Shown piece by piece: positions 50,185 to 58,083 of a DNA stretch of 64,000 nucleotides. Each line of letters begins with the position of its first letter. Positions within the stretch are counted from its first letter, which is position 1. The translations under genes were made by a program, and so were the position numbers. Source of the stretch: Terribacillus aidingensis (lineage in GTDB: Bacteria; Bacillota; Bacilli; Bacillales; Amphibacillaceae). The notes below the pieces were generated by a model that had not been told where the DNA came from, ran no database searches, and was given only the letters and a program-made list of their open reading frames with translations. The stretch spans positions 248,001 to 312,000 of the forward strand of contig NZ_OBEK01000003.1 in assembly GCF_900215625.1 (NCBI RefSeq). The letters run 5' to 3'.

Positions 50185-50189
50185 TACGA
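50185..50189. other. Right attachment core (attR), TACGA
   Basis: The junction reads CCATGAGGT-TACGA-CTAATTCATCAG, with phage sequence left and prkA sequence right. Same five bases as at 7254-7258. Reconstructed attP would read ATGAGGT-TACGA-TAAGCTCAT, which has partly symmetric arms (ATGAG / CTCAT). Confidence 0.88.
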
Positions 50190-51103
50190 CTAATTCATCA
50201 GCACTTATGAGCGCAAATCGACCTGCTTTAAAGTTGCCTTCCTGTGTAAGAGATAACAAATGCCAAAGAAACTTTTCATCGCATTTCAGCATCTCTTGAA
50301 ATTCCATCAAGCCTCTGTTCGCTTTGTTTAATTCGCCATCAAAGCGATAAGCTCGGGGATCTGATTCGGACCCATACTCCGCAATTGTCGAGAAATCAAT
50401 GGACCCTGTCAGGTCGGCAATATCCTGTGATTTGGGATCTGAAGGACTGAATGTACCGATTCCGGATCGTTTATCTTCCGAGAAGAAAATTCGTTCAACA
50501 ATAACATCTTCAATTCTATTATCATATTCTTCTTCTAATCTCATCAAATTCAGCGGAGATAGATTTCCATCAATTCGAATGCCATATTCTTTTTCAAAGT
50601 CTTTGCGCAAATGGACGGGAATTAAGTGAAGTGGGTCTTCGTGCATTGGACAGCCTTTAATGGCATAGACTGCTCCTTCATCCGTGAACGTGTACTCTTC
50701 CAGTCCTCGTTTAAGCAGACTGACAAGCGTAGATTTCCCCCCGCTCACTGGCCCCATAAGCAAAAGAATCCGTTTTTTCACATCCAGTCTTCTTGCTGCC
50801 GGATGAAAATACTCTTCGACTAACTTTTCCAACGGTTCTTCCAAACCGAACAAGGCATCTTTAAAGAAATGATAATGTTTGACACCATCCACCTCGTCAA
50901 TGCCTTTATGCTTAATCATATTATATACACGAGAATGTGCAGATTGAGCAAGATAAGGACGGTCCTTTAACAAGTTCAAATAATCAGCAAGTGTTCCTTC
51001 CCAATGAAGCTTCTCTTGTTCTTGGCGATACTGCTGTACCTTATCCAATATATTCATTATTCGTTAACCTCCCAGGCATTGTTAGACAAAAGGCGATTAC
51101 CTT

Positions 51104-51132
51104 AATGTATGCCTGAGGCAAGGGTGTCATGC
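51104..51132 (-). promoter_or_regulatory. Sigma-E-like promoter of prkA
   Basis: On the minus strand GCATGAC (51132-51126), 14 bp, CATACATT (51111-51104). The sigma-E -10 consensus, from memory, is CATACANT, matched exactly; the -35 matches its first bases. It lies 47 bp before the prkA start. It suggests mother-cell expression, as reported for prkA in Bacillus subtilis. Confidence 0.62.
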
Positions 51133-51155
51133 CAGCAAATCCATATTCCAGCTGG

Positions 51156-52184
51156 TTACGGCTTTCGTTTCCAGCCAATTTCAAGCGTTGCCTCGTCGGT
51201 ATAAGCACTAAACAAAACATCATCCATTTCCAGCATATCTTTTTCATTTGGGTAAACATGCATAAGCTGCGCCAGCTTTTTGACAATCTTTTTCGGATAG
51301 GCGTCCGACATCTCCAGCAATAGCTGAATCGCTTCTTCTGCTGGAAGTACTTCTCGGTATGTTCGGGATAGTGTTAATGCCGAAAACGTATCCACAACCG
51401 CTAATATTTGAATATCAATGCCGAGCTCTGGTAAATACGCGCCGTCAGGATATCCTTTTTTATTTAAACGTTCATGATGGCTCCGCGCATAGCGTCCCAT
51501 CAAGGGATCGCCAGCTTGCTGCAGAAGCATTTCTCCTTTGACTGTATGTGTCTGGACAATCTCATATTCCTCTTTTGTTAATGCTGTCGTCTTATCGAGA
51601 ATCTCACGCGGGATTTCCAGCTTGCCGACATCATGAAACAAGTAACCTGTAGCGCAAAAATCCAATTGAACAACATTCATATGGTAAGCAAGCATCGTAC
51701 CAATGACAAATACATCCAATGAATGAATAAAAGCATAAGGATCTCGCTGTTCCAGCATATGCCACAGGCTGCTGCGCCCCATTGTTTTCAGACTTTTAAC
51801 ATATAAGTCTTTTAGGAACCGAATGCTCTCTTCTCCATAAAGCAGTTTTCCATAACGATACTCAAATGCAATATAAGATAGATTCGTATAAAAGTGCTTT
51901 TCCATGCTGCGCTTGTAAGTTGCTTGGTGATCTGTTTCCTTTTCTAAGAGCTGCTGAATCGTCTGCTGCAGCCGGTCTGACTTGTTAAATAAATCGGCAG
52001 CCGCTTCTTCTGTTGTCTCAACAACGACAGAAGGCACATTGTTCTGCTTCAGTTGTTCAAGCACAACTTGGCTGATTACGGTCCCTTTTTTTACTATGGT
52101 CTGGTCTGCTAAGATGATGTCATTCCCAATCACATCACCCAGAAGTATATCTTGGATGCGTTTGCGTTTTAATATCAATTCCAT
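51156..52184 (-). CDS. HD-GYP domain cyclic-di-GMP phosphodiesterase-like protein
   Basis: 342 aa. HD-GYP motifs in order: 'PYAFIHSLDVFVIGTMLAYHM', 'GYLFHDVGKLEIPREIL', 'VQTHTVKGEMLL', 'RYARSHHERLNKKGYPDGAYLPELGIDIQILAVVDTFSALTLSRTYR'. The HD and HHExxxxxGYP residues needed for metal and substrate binding are present. The N-terminal 120 residues are a helical sensor-like region. It would cleave cyclic di-GMP or a related signal. Its long leader (52185-52430) ends in a terminator, implying regulation by transcription attenuation. It lies directly upstream of prkA in the same direction. Confidence 0.87.
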   Translation of the reverse strand: MELILKRKRIQDILLGDVIGNDIILADQTIVKKGTVISQVVLEQLKQNNVPSVVVETTEEAAADLFNKSDRLQQTIQQLLEKETDHQATYKRSMEKHFYTNLSYIAFEYRYGKLLYGEESIRFLKDLYVKSLKTMGRSSLWHMLEQRDPYAFIHSLDVFVIGTMLAYHMNVVQLDFCATGYLFHDVGKLEIPREILDKTTALTKEEYEIVQTHTVKGEMLLQQAGDPLMGRYARSHHERLNKKGYPDGAYLPELGIDIQILAVVDTFSALTLSRTYREVLPAEEAIQLLLEMSDAYPKKIVKKLAQLMHVYPNEKDMLEMDDVLFSAYTDEATLEIGWKRKP

Positions 52185-52568
52185 TCTCCTTTTCCATCAA
52201 AAAAGCCGCCTTAAATCCAGCAGCCTAACAACTTATTCTTGGAACTGGCTGGCATTGAGATCCACTCCTTCACCCTCAAATAATTCGGAACTTCCGTTTC
52301 CTTATTTGATTGTTCAAAACCTGGAATACAGCAGTTTTTCTAGTTAAGCAACTGCGATTTTCACAAAAGCGAAATGTATCTACCGAGCCTATAGCGTACA
52401 ATTCCTCTACTATTCACGCATTTCATTATAGCGCCTCATTTTCGTAAGTCCACTGTATAAAAGACATCAGTAAAATAGTACTAATTCACTTGGATATACA
52501 GTGGATTAACACACAGGAAAAATAAGCCTAATTAACTAGAAAAAAATAAACCGCACACAAGGTGCAGT
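52185..52568. promoter_or_regulatory. Long structured leader of the HD-GYP gene and upstream gap
   Basis: 384 bp without a gene. On the minus strand a promoter-like TGGACT-N16-TATAAT (52452-52425) begins a leader of about 235 nt. It contains small hairpins (GCAGTT/AACTGC, GGAACTTCC-type) and ends in a terminator (52203-52226) immediately before the SD AAGGAG. A GCCAGCC segment upstream could pair with the 5' arm of the terminator (GGCTGCTGG), giving an antiterminator. This is the layout of a riboswitch or other attenuator; I could not match it to a class I know. Confidence 0.5.
52203..52226 (-). terminator. Leader terminator before the HD-GYP gene
   Basis: Minus strand AGGCTGC-TGGATTTAAG-GCGGCTT followed by TTTTGAT; 7-bp stem with two wobble pairs. 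The T run ends about 7 bp before the ribosome site. Confidence 0.6.
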
Positions 52569-53042
52569 TCAGGATAATCCATCAAACTTCTGCTGCCGAA
52601 GAGCTTCATAAATGATGATCGCTGCCGTATTAGATAAATTTAGGGAACGCACTTTATCCGTCATATGAATGCGCAGACATTGCTCTTCTTTTCCGACAAG
52701 CAAATCTTTTGGAATACCAGTCGATTCCCGTCCAAATACGAAGAAGATATCTTGGTCCGTATCACTGAAATCATAGTCCGAATAATGTTTCGTACCAAAA
52801 TTCTCTATATAATAATAGGCTCCTTCGGGGAATTGCTCATATAGTTCTTCAATACTATCATAGTAGCGGATATCCACATCATGCCAATAATCCAGCCCTG
52901 ACCGTCTTAGCATCTTGTCATCCGTCGAAAACCCAAGTGGGCGGATAAGATGCAAAGTAGTATCGGTAGCGAGACAGGTACGGGCAATGTTCCCTGTGTT
53001 TGCTGGAATTTCTGGCTGGTATAGTACGATATGTCTTGGCAT
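52569..53042 (-). CDS. trmL: tRNA (cytidine/uridine-34-2'-O)-methyltransferase
   Basis: 157 aa SPOUT-class methyltransferase: 'HIVLYQPEIPANTGNIARTCLATDTTLHLIRPLGF', 'RRSGLDYWHDVDI', 'FVFGRESTGIPKDLL', 'CLRIHMTDKVRSLNLSNTAAIIIYEALRQ'. The last segment is the trefoil-knot S-adenosylmethionine site. TrmL methylates the wobble base of tRNA-Leu isoacceptors. Its ribosome site can be sequestered by an inverted repeat (53051-53097). Confidence 0.92.
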   Translation of the reverse strand: MPRHIVLYQPEIPANTGNIARTCLATDTTLHLIRPLGFSTDDKMLRRSGLDYWHDVDIRYYDSIEELYEQFPEGAYYYIENFGTKHYSDYDFSDTDQDIFFVFGRESTGIPKDLLVGKEEQCLRIHMTDKVRSLNLSNTAAIIIYEALRQQKFDGLS

Positions 53043-53050
53043 TAACTTTC

Positions 53051-53097
53051 ACCTCTGCTTTTAACTTTCAACCTTACTAGTATAGCACAGCAGAGGT
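53051..53097 (-). promoter_or_regulatory. Inverted repeat covering the trmL ribosome site
   Basis: ACCTCTGCT (53051-53059) and AGCAGAGGT (53089-53097), 29 bp apart. On the minus-strand mRNA the 3' arm AGCAGAGGT includes the trmL SD (AGAGGTGAAAG). The 5' arm overlaps the stop region of the amidase-like gene. It may limit trmL translation or act as a weak terminator. Confidence 0.42.
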
Positions 53098-53948
53098 CAG
53101 ACCCCAATCTGGAAAAATTTATAGACAACATTCTCTGTATACGCAGGAGAATCGCGATACGCCCAATTCCGCATTCTGCTATTGGCTGTGTGTGCATTGA
53201 CTAATGGTTCTCCTTGTGGGTCCCGAGCTACTACAATTGTATTATGATTAAAGTTTCCATCCCCTTCGAAGTCATAGCAAATTACATCTCCAGGACGAAG
53301 CAATCGTGCATCCGCAACTTCTTTTCCTTGCAACCCTTGTTTAGACCCGCTCAAATACCACCGCAGTGCGTTCGCTACTGTGAAACTATAGCTCCAGCTA
53401 TCTCCGTTATACCACCAGCCTGAACTTCGGTCTGGCTCTCCTCGCATTGGCGCTCCCCCAGCATGTAAGCATTGGGAGATATAATTCGTGCAATCGACCT
53501 CAAACTTTTTGTATGCCGGATTATAGTCGTTCCACCAACGCTCGGCATATTGTACAGCAGCCCGTCTGTCATAGTTAAATTGCCGATCAAAGTTTTCATC
53601 ATTGCTTTCATATCCAACAAGTCCATGCACATGCGGCTGCACTGCTTCTTCCTTTTGTTCATGGCGTACAATTTGACCATTACGCATATAAGCGGTATGC
53701 GTATGTACTTCTTCCTCATGATACGTTCCATGCTGCTTATGGACGAGAAAAGTAGCGCACAAGCTGTACGTGATAATATCTTCCTCGCTGTCATGCTCTT
53801 CCCTCAGTATTGTGCCTTCTCCTTTAATTTGAGCTACTTTTGCACCTTCTTTTTCATGAGCGGCTATGCGTTCAACAAGCCAATTTCCTTCTTTCTGCTC
53901 TTCGACCTCCTGCAGCCAAAAATTGACCAACTGTTCATTCTTCCCCAT
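53097..53948 (-). CDS. Putative amidase-domain (amidase_6) protein
   Basis: 283 aa from ATG at 53948 (ACAGGAGGG before it). The C-terminal domain has the amidase_6 cysteine/His pattern: '[43 protein letters not shown]', '[23 protein letters not shown]', '[28 protein letters not shown]', '[14 protein letters not shown]'. Asp-Cys-Thr-Asn and the later His suggest a papain-like NlpC-type catalytic pair. The N-terminal 120 residues are hydrophilic. No signal peptide is seen, so its site of action is unclear. Confidence 0.83.
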   Translation of the reverse strand: MGKNEQLVNFWLQEVEEQKEGNWLVERIAAHEKEGAKVAQIKGEGTILREEHDSEEDIITYSLCATFLVHKQHGTYHEEEVHTHTAYMRNGQIVRHEQKEEAVQPHVHGLVGYESNDENFDRQFNYDRRAAVQYAERWWNDYNPAYKKFEVDCTNYISQCLHAGGAPMRGEPDRSSGWWYNGDSWSYSFTVANALRWYLSGSKQGLQGKEVADARLLRPGDVICYDFEGDGNFNHNTIVVARDPQGEPLVNAHTANSRMRNWAYRDSPAYTENVVYKFFQIGV

Positions 53949-54051
53949 CTCTATCCCTCCTGTTCTTTCTGCGATAAGACATTGCAAAGCCTCGTAAAAG
54001 AAGCAATCCTCCAACAACAAAAACAGATACTATTGTCATGAACGTTTCCAT
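53935..54051 (-). CDS. Small membrane protein upstream of the amidase-like gene
   Basis: 38 codons: '[24 protein letters not shown]' then a basic tail '[14 protein letters not shown]'. One membrane helix. SD GAGGTGGCAGT; it overlaps the amidase-like start by 14 bp, so the two are coupled. Possible membrane partner. Confidence 0.58.
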   Translation of the reverse strand: METFMTIVSVFVVGGLLLLRGFAMSYRRKNRRDRDGEE

Positions 54052-54194
54052 ACTGCCACCTCATTTGTATGTATGTAGAATCATGACAGTATATGCTTTA
54101 TCAGCTTGACCGAAATACACAATGAAAGCGTAAACATTTTTTAGTTACAAATGTGTCCATTTTGTGTATCCTTATAAGAAAGGGGGAGAATACG

Positions 54195-54944
54195 ATGTCA
54201 GATGTTATGCAAACTATCCTTAACCACAAATCAGTAAGATCTTTCTCAGCTGATCCGCTTTCAAAGAAACAGGTACAGGAACTCGTCACGGCTGCCCAAT
54301 CAGCATCCACGTCGAGCTTCCTTCAAGCTTATTCCATCATCGGGGTTAGTGACCCGTTAGTGAAAAAAGAGCTCAGTACGTATGCAGGAAGCCAGGATTA
54401 TGTTGTGAAGAACGGTCACTTCTTTGTTTTTTGCGCCGATTTTTACCGTCATAAAGAAATGGCTCAAAACCTGCGGGCAGATATTTCTGAATCCATTCAA
54501 GGAACAGAAGCATTGCTGATTGGAACAATTGATGCCTCTCTTGCCGCGCAGAACCTGGCGATTGCAGCTGAATCAATGGGATTAGGAATCTGCTACATCG
54601 GCGGTCTTCGCAATAACCTGGCAGGTGTCTCAGCCAGCCTCGGTATTCCTGCTCATGTACTGCCGCTTTTCGGAATTGCCGTCGGCTATCCCGAAACAGT
54701 GCATGAAAAAAAACCACGCCTCCCATTTGCCAGCGTATATCACGAAAATCATTATAATGTAGATAAAGGCACACTCAATGCACATCTCGAAGAATACGAT
54801 CGCACTATCCAGTCTTATTACGTAAATCGAACGGAAAACACGCGTAACGCCAGCTGGACACAGCAGACTACCGATAAACTGCGAGTACCCCGACGAGCTT
54901 ACATGAAAGACTTTATTAAGCAAAAAGGCTGGGCGCAACATTAA
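54195..54944 (+). CDS. NADPH-dependent nitro/flavin reductase (NfrA-like)
   Basis: 249 aa from ATG at 54195 (AAGGGGGAGAATACG before it). Nitroreductase fold: 'MQTILNHKSVRSFSADPLSKKQVQELVTAAQSASTSSFLQAYSIIGV' (FMN phosphate site), 'QNLAIAAESMGLGICYIGGLRNN' and 'LFGIAVGYP'. The C-terminal 'GWAQH'-type end and length match NfrA/NfsA enzymes. It is probably an FMN-dependent NADPH oxidoreductase in stress response. Confidence 0.9.
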   Translation: MSDVMQTILNHKSVRSFSADPLSKKQVQELVTAAQSASTSSFLQAYSIIGVSDPLVKKELSTYAGSQDYVVKNGHFFVFCADFYRHKEMAQNLRADISESIQGTEALLIGTIDASLAAQNLAIAAESMGLGICYIGGLRNNLAGVSASLGIPAHVLPLFGIAVGYPETVHEKKPRLPFASVYHENHYNVDKGTLNAHLEEYDRTIQSYYVNRTENTRNASWTQQTTDKLRVPRRAYMKDFIKQKGWAQH

Positions 54945-55026
54945 CTCAATCTAAAAGTTAGCTCTGTCTATACGGCTGACTGAAAACAGCATCAGCTAAT
55001 ATAATGTCTTTCCATGCATCAAAACT

Positions 55027-55054
55027 AAAAAAAGGAGCATGAGCTCCTTTTTTT
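55027..55054. terminator. Bidirectional terminator
   Basis: GGAGC-ATGA-GCTCC (55034-55047) flanked by A and T runs, between the convergent nitroreductase and queG genes. Confidence 0.85.
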
Positions 55055-56202
55055 TAGTGTGCTTTCGCGTATTCTTTTTCAAACTGCAATCCCTTTTCCA
55101 TTTCTTCTCGTACTTGTGCGTCTTCCTCTTCCTCCACTGCACGTTTAATAGCTTCAAAACCTTCTGGCAGCCCAATCTTACCGATTGCCCAGGCAGCAGT
55201 TCCGCGGATAACAGGACGCGGGTCTTTTTCCATGAGCTCGATTAAATCTGGAACAGCTGTCGTCGTTTTATAATGGGCCATCGTCAAAATAGCATTGCGC
55301 TGAATCGGTTTCTTACCGCGCCAGGAACCAGAGATCACACCAAACTTTGTTTTGAATTCTTTATTGGACATTTTCAGCAATGGTTTTAATAACGGCTTCA
55401 CAATCTCCGGATCAGGCTCCATCTCTTCATGAAGGTGGAAGTTCATTCCTTTGTTCTTTGGACAAACAAGCTGGCACGTATCACAGCCGTAAATACGATT
55501 GCCGATCTTCGTCCGAAATTCATCAGGAAGGAAATCCTTTGTTTGTGTCAAATAAGCGATGCAGCGCTGAGCGTTCAGCTGCCCGCCTTGAACAAGCGCT
55601 CCTGTTGGGCAAGAGTCGATGCATTTTGTACAGCTGCCACAACTATCTTCAACTGCCTCATCCGGCTGGAAAGGTACATTCGTAATCATTTCACCAAGAT
55701 AGACATATGAACCAAACTCAGGCGTAATGACAAAGCTGTTTTTAGCGCTAAAGCCAATTCCTGCTCGTTCCGCCACAGCACGGTCGGATAATTCTCCCGT
55801 ATCGACCATAGAACGATAAGCGAACCCTTCTACTCTTTCTGCGAGAAAAGCAGACAGCTTATTCAATCGGTCGCGCAGCACCTCATGGTAATCCATCCCC
55901 CAGGAGGCACGACAAAACAGCCCGCGCGGTTCTTCTTTTGTACTCTTTGGAGCATTAGGCAGTCGGGAAGGATACGCAAGCGCAATGGCAATAATGGATT
56001 GGGCTGATGGCATGAGTTTTTTCGGCTCAGTTCGTTCTTCAATTGTTCCTTTTTCAAAACCAGATTGATAATTTTTTTCTTGCTGCTGCTTTAGTCTTTC
56101 CTTTAACTCTTGGAAGACATCCGCTGTAGTGAATCTGATTTTATCAACACCGATTTCCTTACTGTAAGCAATCAGCTCTTGTTTTAACTTTTCCGTATCC
56201 AT
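55054..56202 (-). CDS. queG: Epoxyqueuosine reductase
   Basis: 382 aa from ATG at 56202 (AAAAGGGAGGCGG). Cobalamin-binding N-terminal domain ('LFCRASWGMDYHEVLRDRLNKLSAFL', 'MVDTGELSDRAVAERAGIGFSAKNSFVITPEFGSYVYLGEM'), then two [4Fe-4S] clusters: 'CGSCTKCIDSCPTGAL' and 'CDTCQLVCPKN'. The C-terminal HEAT-like repeats ('LIELMEKDPRPVIRGTAAWAIGKIG') are normal in the long Bacillus form. It catalyses the last step of queuosine formation in tRNA. Confidence 0.95.
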   Translation of the reverse strand: MDTEKLKQELIAYSKEIGVDKIRFTTADVFQELKERLKQQQEKNYQSGFEKGTIEERTEPKKLMPSAQSIIAIALAYPSRLPNAPKSTKEEPRGLFCRASWGMDYHEVLRDRLNKLSAFLAERVEGFAYRSMVDTGELSDRAVAERAGIGFSAKNSFVITPEFGSYVYLGEMITNVPFQPDEAVEDSCGSCTKCIDSCPTGALVQGGQLNAQRCIAYLTQTKDFLPDEFRTKIGNRIYGCDTCQLVCPKNKGMNFHLHEEMEPDPEIVKPLLKPLLKMSNKEFKTKFGVISGSWRGKKPIQRNAILTMAHYKTTTAVPDLIELMEKDPRPVIRGTAAWAIGKIGLPEGFEAIKRAVEEEEDAQVREEMEKGLQFEKEYAKAH

Positions 56203-56487
56203 TATGCCGCCTCCCTTTTTTATTATTATTTCTAGTATTATTTCCATATTAGGCATAGTAAAAACGCAATGCCTCGTTACGTTTAAAACGAGACACTGCG
56301 TTGGCTCAAGGGTAATGTACAAGTTCATGATGCGCGAAATGAATACCCCGGTTTATAAATAGTATGTTAAGTAGTATAACAAGGTTTTTACACACGTGCA
56401 ACATTCAAAGCAAAATTCGACATTTTTTTCACTTTCCCGCTTTTCCTCTTCTGCTATACTTAATTTTAACGAAATGGAGGTATTAGG

Positions 56488-57351
56488 ATGAGCTTGTACA
56501 ATTACGTATGGACGCAGAATGGCATAATAGCGAAAGATTCTCTTTTCTATCCGTTCGAGGAAAGAGGATTACAGTTTGGAGACGGCATCTATGAAGTTAT
56601 TCGTATCTATCAAGGAAACTATGATTTACTTGAAGCCCATATCGATCGGCTTTATCGTTCGGCAGAAGCAATACGTTTGCAAGTACCTTTCAATAAGGAA
56701 ACACTTATCGCCTCTCTGCAAAAGTTAGCAGAGAAAAACGCTGTGGAGACGGATGCAAAGCTCTATTTACAGATTACCCGCGGCTCTGCGCCGCGTGAAC
56801 ATACTTTTCCGAATGTGCCGAGCAATCTATACGCCTATATCGAGCAAAGTGCACGGCCAGCCGCACAGCTTCAACAAGGCGTGCGAACAATATTAACAGA
56901 AGATATTCGATGGGATTTATGTTACATCAAAAGCTTAAATTTACTGCCTAATATACTAGCAAAGCAAACAGCCAAGGAAAAAGGCGCATATGAAGCTATT
57001 TTTCATAAAAACGGTCAAGTGACAGAAGGCTCTTCGTCCAACGTATTTATTGTGAAAGACAATGTGCTTTACACGCATCCAGCAGCACAAAACATTTTGC
57101 ATGGCTGTGTCCGAAATCGCGTATTAAATCTCGCAGCCGAATCAGCACTGGAAATACAAGAAACAACCTTCTCCACACAGCAGCTTTTAGCTGCAGATGA
57201 AGTGTTTATCACGAGTACAACAAGTGAAGTCATGCCTGTTATAGAAGTGGACGGAAATTGTATTCGTAACGGTAAGCCCGGTGTGATTACACGTAAGTTA
57301 CAGCTTGCTTATGAGAAAGTTAGCGAAATACAAGAGACAGCATTTATATAA
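56488..57351 (+). CDS. dat: D-amino-acid transaminase
   Basis: 287 aa, class IV PLP aminotransferase. Key segments: 'YPFEERGLQFGDGIYEVIRIYQGNYDLLEAHIDRLYRSAEAI', PLP-binding Lys in 'DLCYIKSLNLLPNILAKQ', 'VTEGSSSNVFIVKDN' and 'EVFITSTTSEVMPV'. The sequence resembles Bacillus D-alanine aminotransferase, which supplies D-glutamate or D-alanine for the wall. Own SD (ATGGAGG) and a following terminator make it monocistronic. Confidence 0.9.
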   Translation: MSLYNYVWTQNGIIAKDSLFYPFEERGLQFGDGIYEVIRIYQGNYDLLEAHIDRLYRSAEAIRLQVPFNKETLIASLQKLAEKNAVETDAKLYLQITRGSAPREHTFPNVPSNLYAYIEQSARPAAQLQQGVRTILTEDIRWDLCYIKSLNLLPNILAKQTAKEKGAYEAIFHKNGQVTEGSSSNVFIVKDNVLYTHPAAQNILHGCVRNRVLNLAAESALEIQETTFSTQQLLAADEVFITSTTSEVMPVIEVDGNCIRNGKPGVITRKLQLAYEKVSEIQETAFI

Positions 57352-57354
57352 TTA

Positions 57355-57385
57355 AAAACCGATAGACACCTTGTCTATCGGTTTT
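57355..57385. terminator. Bidirectional terminator after dat
   Basis: AAAACCGATAGACA-CCT-TGTCTATCGGTTTT, a perfect 14-bp stem between dat (plus) and the convergent membrane protein gene (minus). Confidence 0.9.
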
Positions 57386-57441
57386 CATCTGCTTCTTTAT
57401 CTCCTTGAATATTAAAACAAAAAGAGACAGTCTAAGCTGTC

Positions 57442-58083
57442 TTAAGTTAGTATTTCCTTTATCTTATCTCTTTTCCAAAAACCAATCAGAACACAAATCA
57501 ATATAACTACTATAATAGTAGCGAGATACATATAATTGAAGGATACGATACTTGCACCAAGAAGGGCGTATGTCATCGTTCCTGGCAGCACACCTACAAT
57601 GCTTGCCACCATATAATGCTTAAATTTAACACGTGTCAGACCGGAAACATAACTAACCAAATCATAGTTGAAAACCGGCAGCACCCGCATGACGAGAACG
57701 TATAGAAAACCTGCATCATGCAATTTTTGTTTAATTTTTTCTGCCCGTTCACCAAAATCCTTATCCCCAAATCGTTCAGAGAATATGCTTGCCAAGAAGT
57801 ATGCGACAACGGCTGCACCAGCTGCGCCTATCAGAATAAAGATTGTTCCTTTTATAAAGCCAAAAGCCAGCCCCCCTGCAATCGATAGTGCTGAAGAAGG
57901 GAAAAAGATGATAGGTTTCACTGTATAGATTCCAATATAAATTAAGGGGGAAACAATTCCAAATGATATAATCCACTTTTGGATTTCCTCAGGTGGCAGT
58001 TTCATATGTTCCCGGACAAACCAAATCAGAAAAAGTACAAGCAGCCCGATAACCGTGCCCTTGATAACTTTGCTTCCATTCAT
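57442..58083 (-). CDS. TVP38/TMEM64 (DedA-like) membrane protein
   Basis: 213 aa from ATG at 58083. Several membrane helices, with the SNARE-associated/VTT core: 'GIYTVKPIIFFPSSALSIAGGLAFGFIKGTIFILIGAAGAAVVAYFLASIF' and 'VLVMRVLPVFNYDLVSYVSGLTRVKFKHYMVASIVGVLPGTMTYALLGASI'. Family members are lipid scramblase-like proteins. A longer frame from 58125 lacks a good ribosome site. Confidence 0.87.
   Translation of the reverse strand: MNGSKVIKGTVIGLLVLFLIWFVREHMKLPPEEIQKWIISFGIVSPLIYIGIYTVKPIIFFPSSALSIAGGLAFGFIKGTIFILIGAAGAAVVAYFLASIFSERFGDKDFGERAEKIKQKLHDAGFLYVLVMRVLPVFNYDLVSYVSGLTRVKFKHYMVASIVGVLPGTMTYALLGASIVSFNYMYLATIIVVILICVLIGFWKRDKIKEILT

Larger units (their letters stand above)
7254..50189. 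mobile_element. Complete serine-integrase siphophage prophage inserted in prkA
   Basis: About 42.93 kb between TACGA cores at 7254-7258 and 50185-50189. It contains integrase, immunity region, early recombination/replication operon, ArpU late regulator, P27-type small terminase, large terminase, HK97-type portal/ClpP protease/capsid, siphovirus tail genes with a frameshifted chaperone, tape measure, Dit, tail spike, XhlA/holin/M15 endolysin. No essential module appears broken, so it looks inducible. Early and late operons run on the minus strand; repressors, integrase and a few cargo-like genes run on the plus strand. Excision at the core would rejoin prkA in frame. Confidence 0.93.
50101..51057 (-). 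pseudogene. prkA: prkA 5' fragment (residues 1-291) plus phage-encoded tail
   Basis: Host coding runs from ATG at 51057 (GGGAGGTTAACGAATA before it) to 50185, 291 codons. It matches PrkA: 'QYRQEQEKLHWEGTLADYLNLL', Walker A 'GPVSGGKST' (102-110), 'KGCPMHEDPLHLIP', 'DIADLTGSIDFSTIAEYGSESDPRAYRFDGELNKANRG'. After 'FALISADELVV' the frame continues 27 codons into phage DNA and stops at 50101, inside the integrase gene on the other strand. The truncated product would keep the AAA+ core but lack the C-terminal domain. PrkA acts in sporulation in Bacillus, and a sigma-E-like promoter is present upstream. Confidence 0.94.

Noticed and set aside
7254-50189. prkA halves as a decayed pseudogene or an assembly join
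   Set aside because: Both halves are intact to the core, the frame is restored exactly, and an integrase lies at the junction; this is site-specific integration.
52185-52430. T-box or cyclic-di-GMP-I riboswitch in the HD-GYP leader
   Set aside because: The T-box sequence and the conserved cyclic-di-GMP-I core are not seen; kept only as an unclassified leader.
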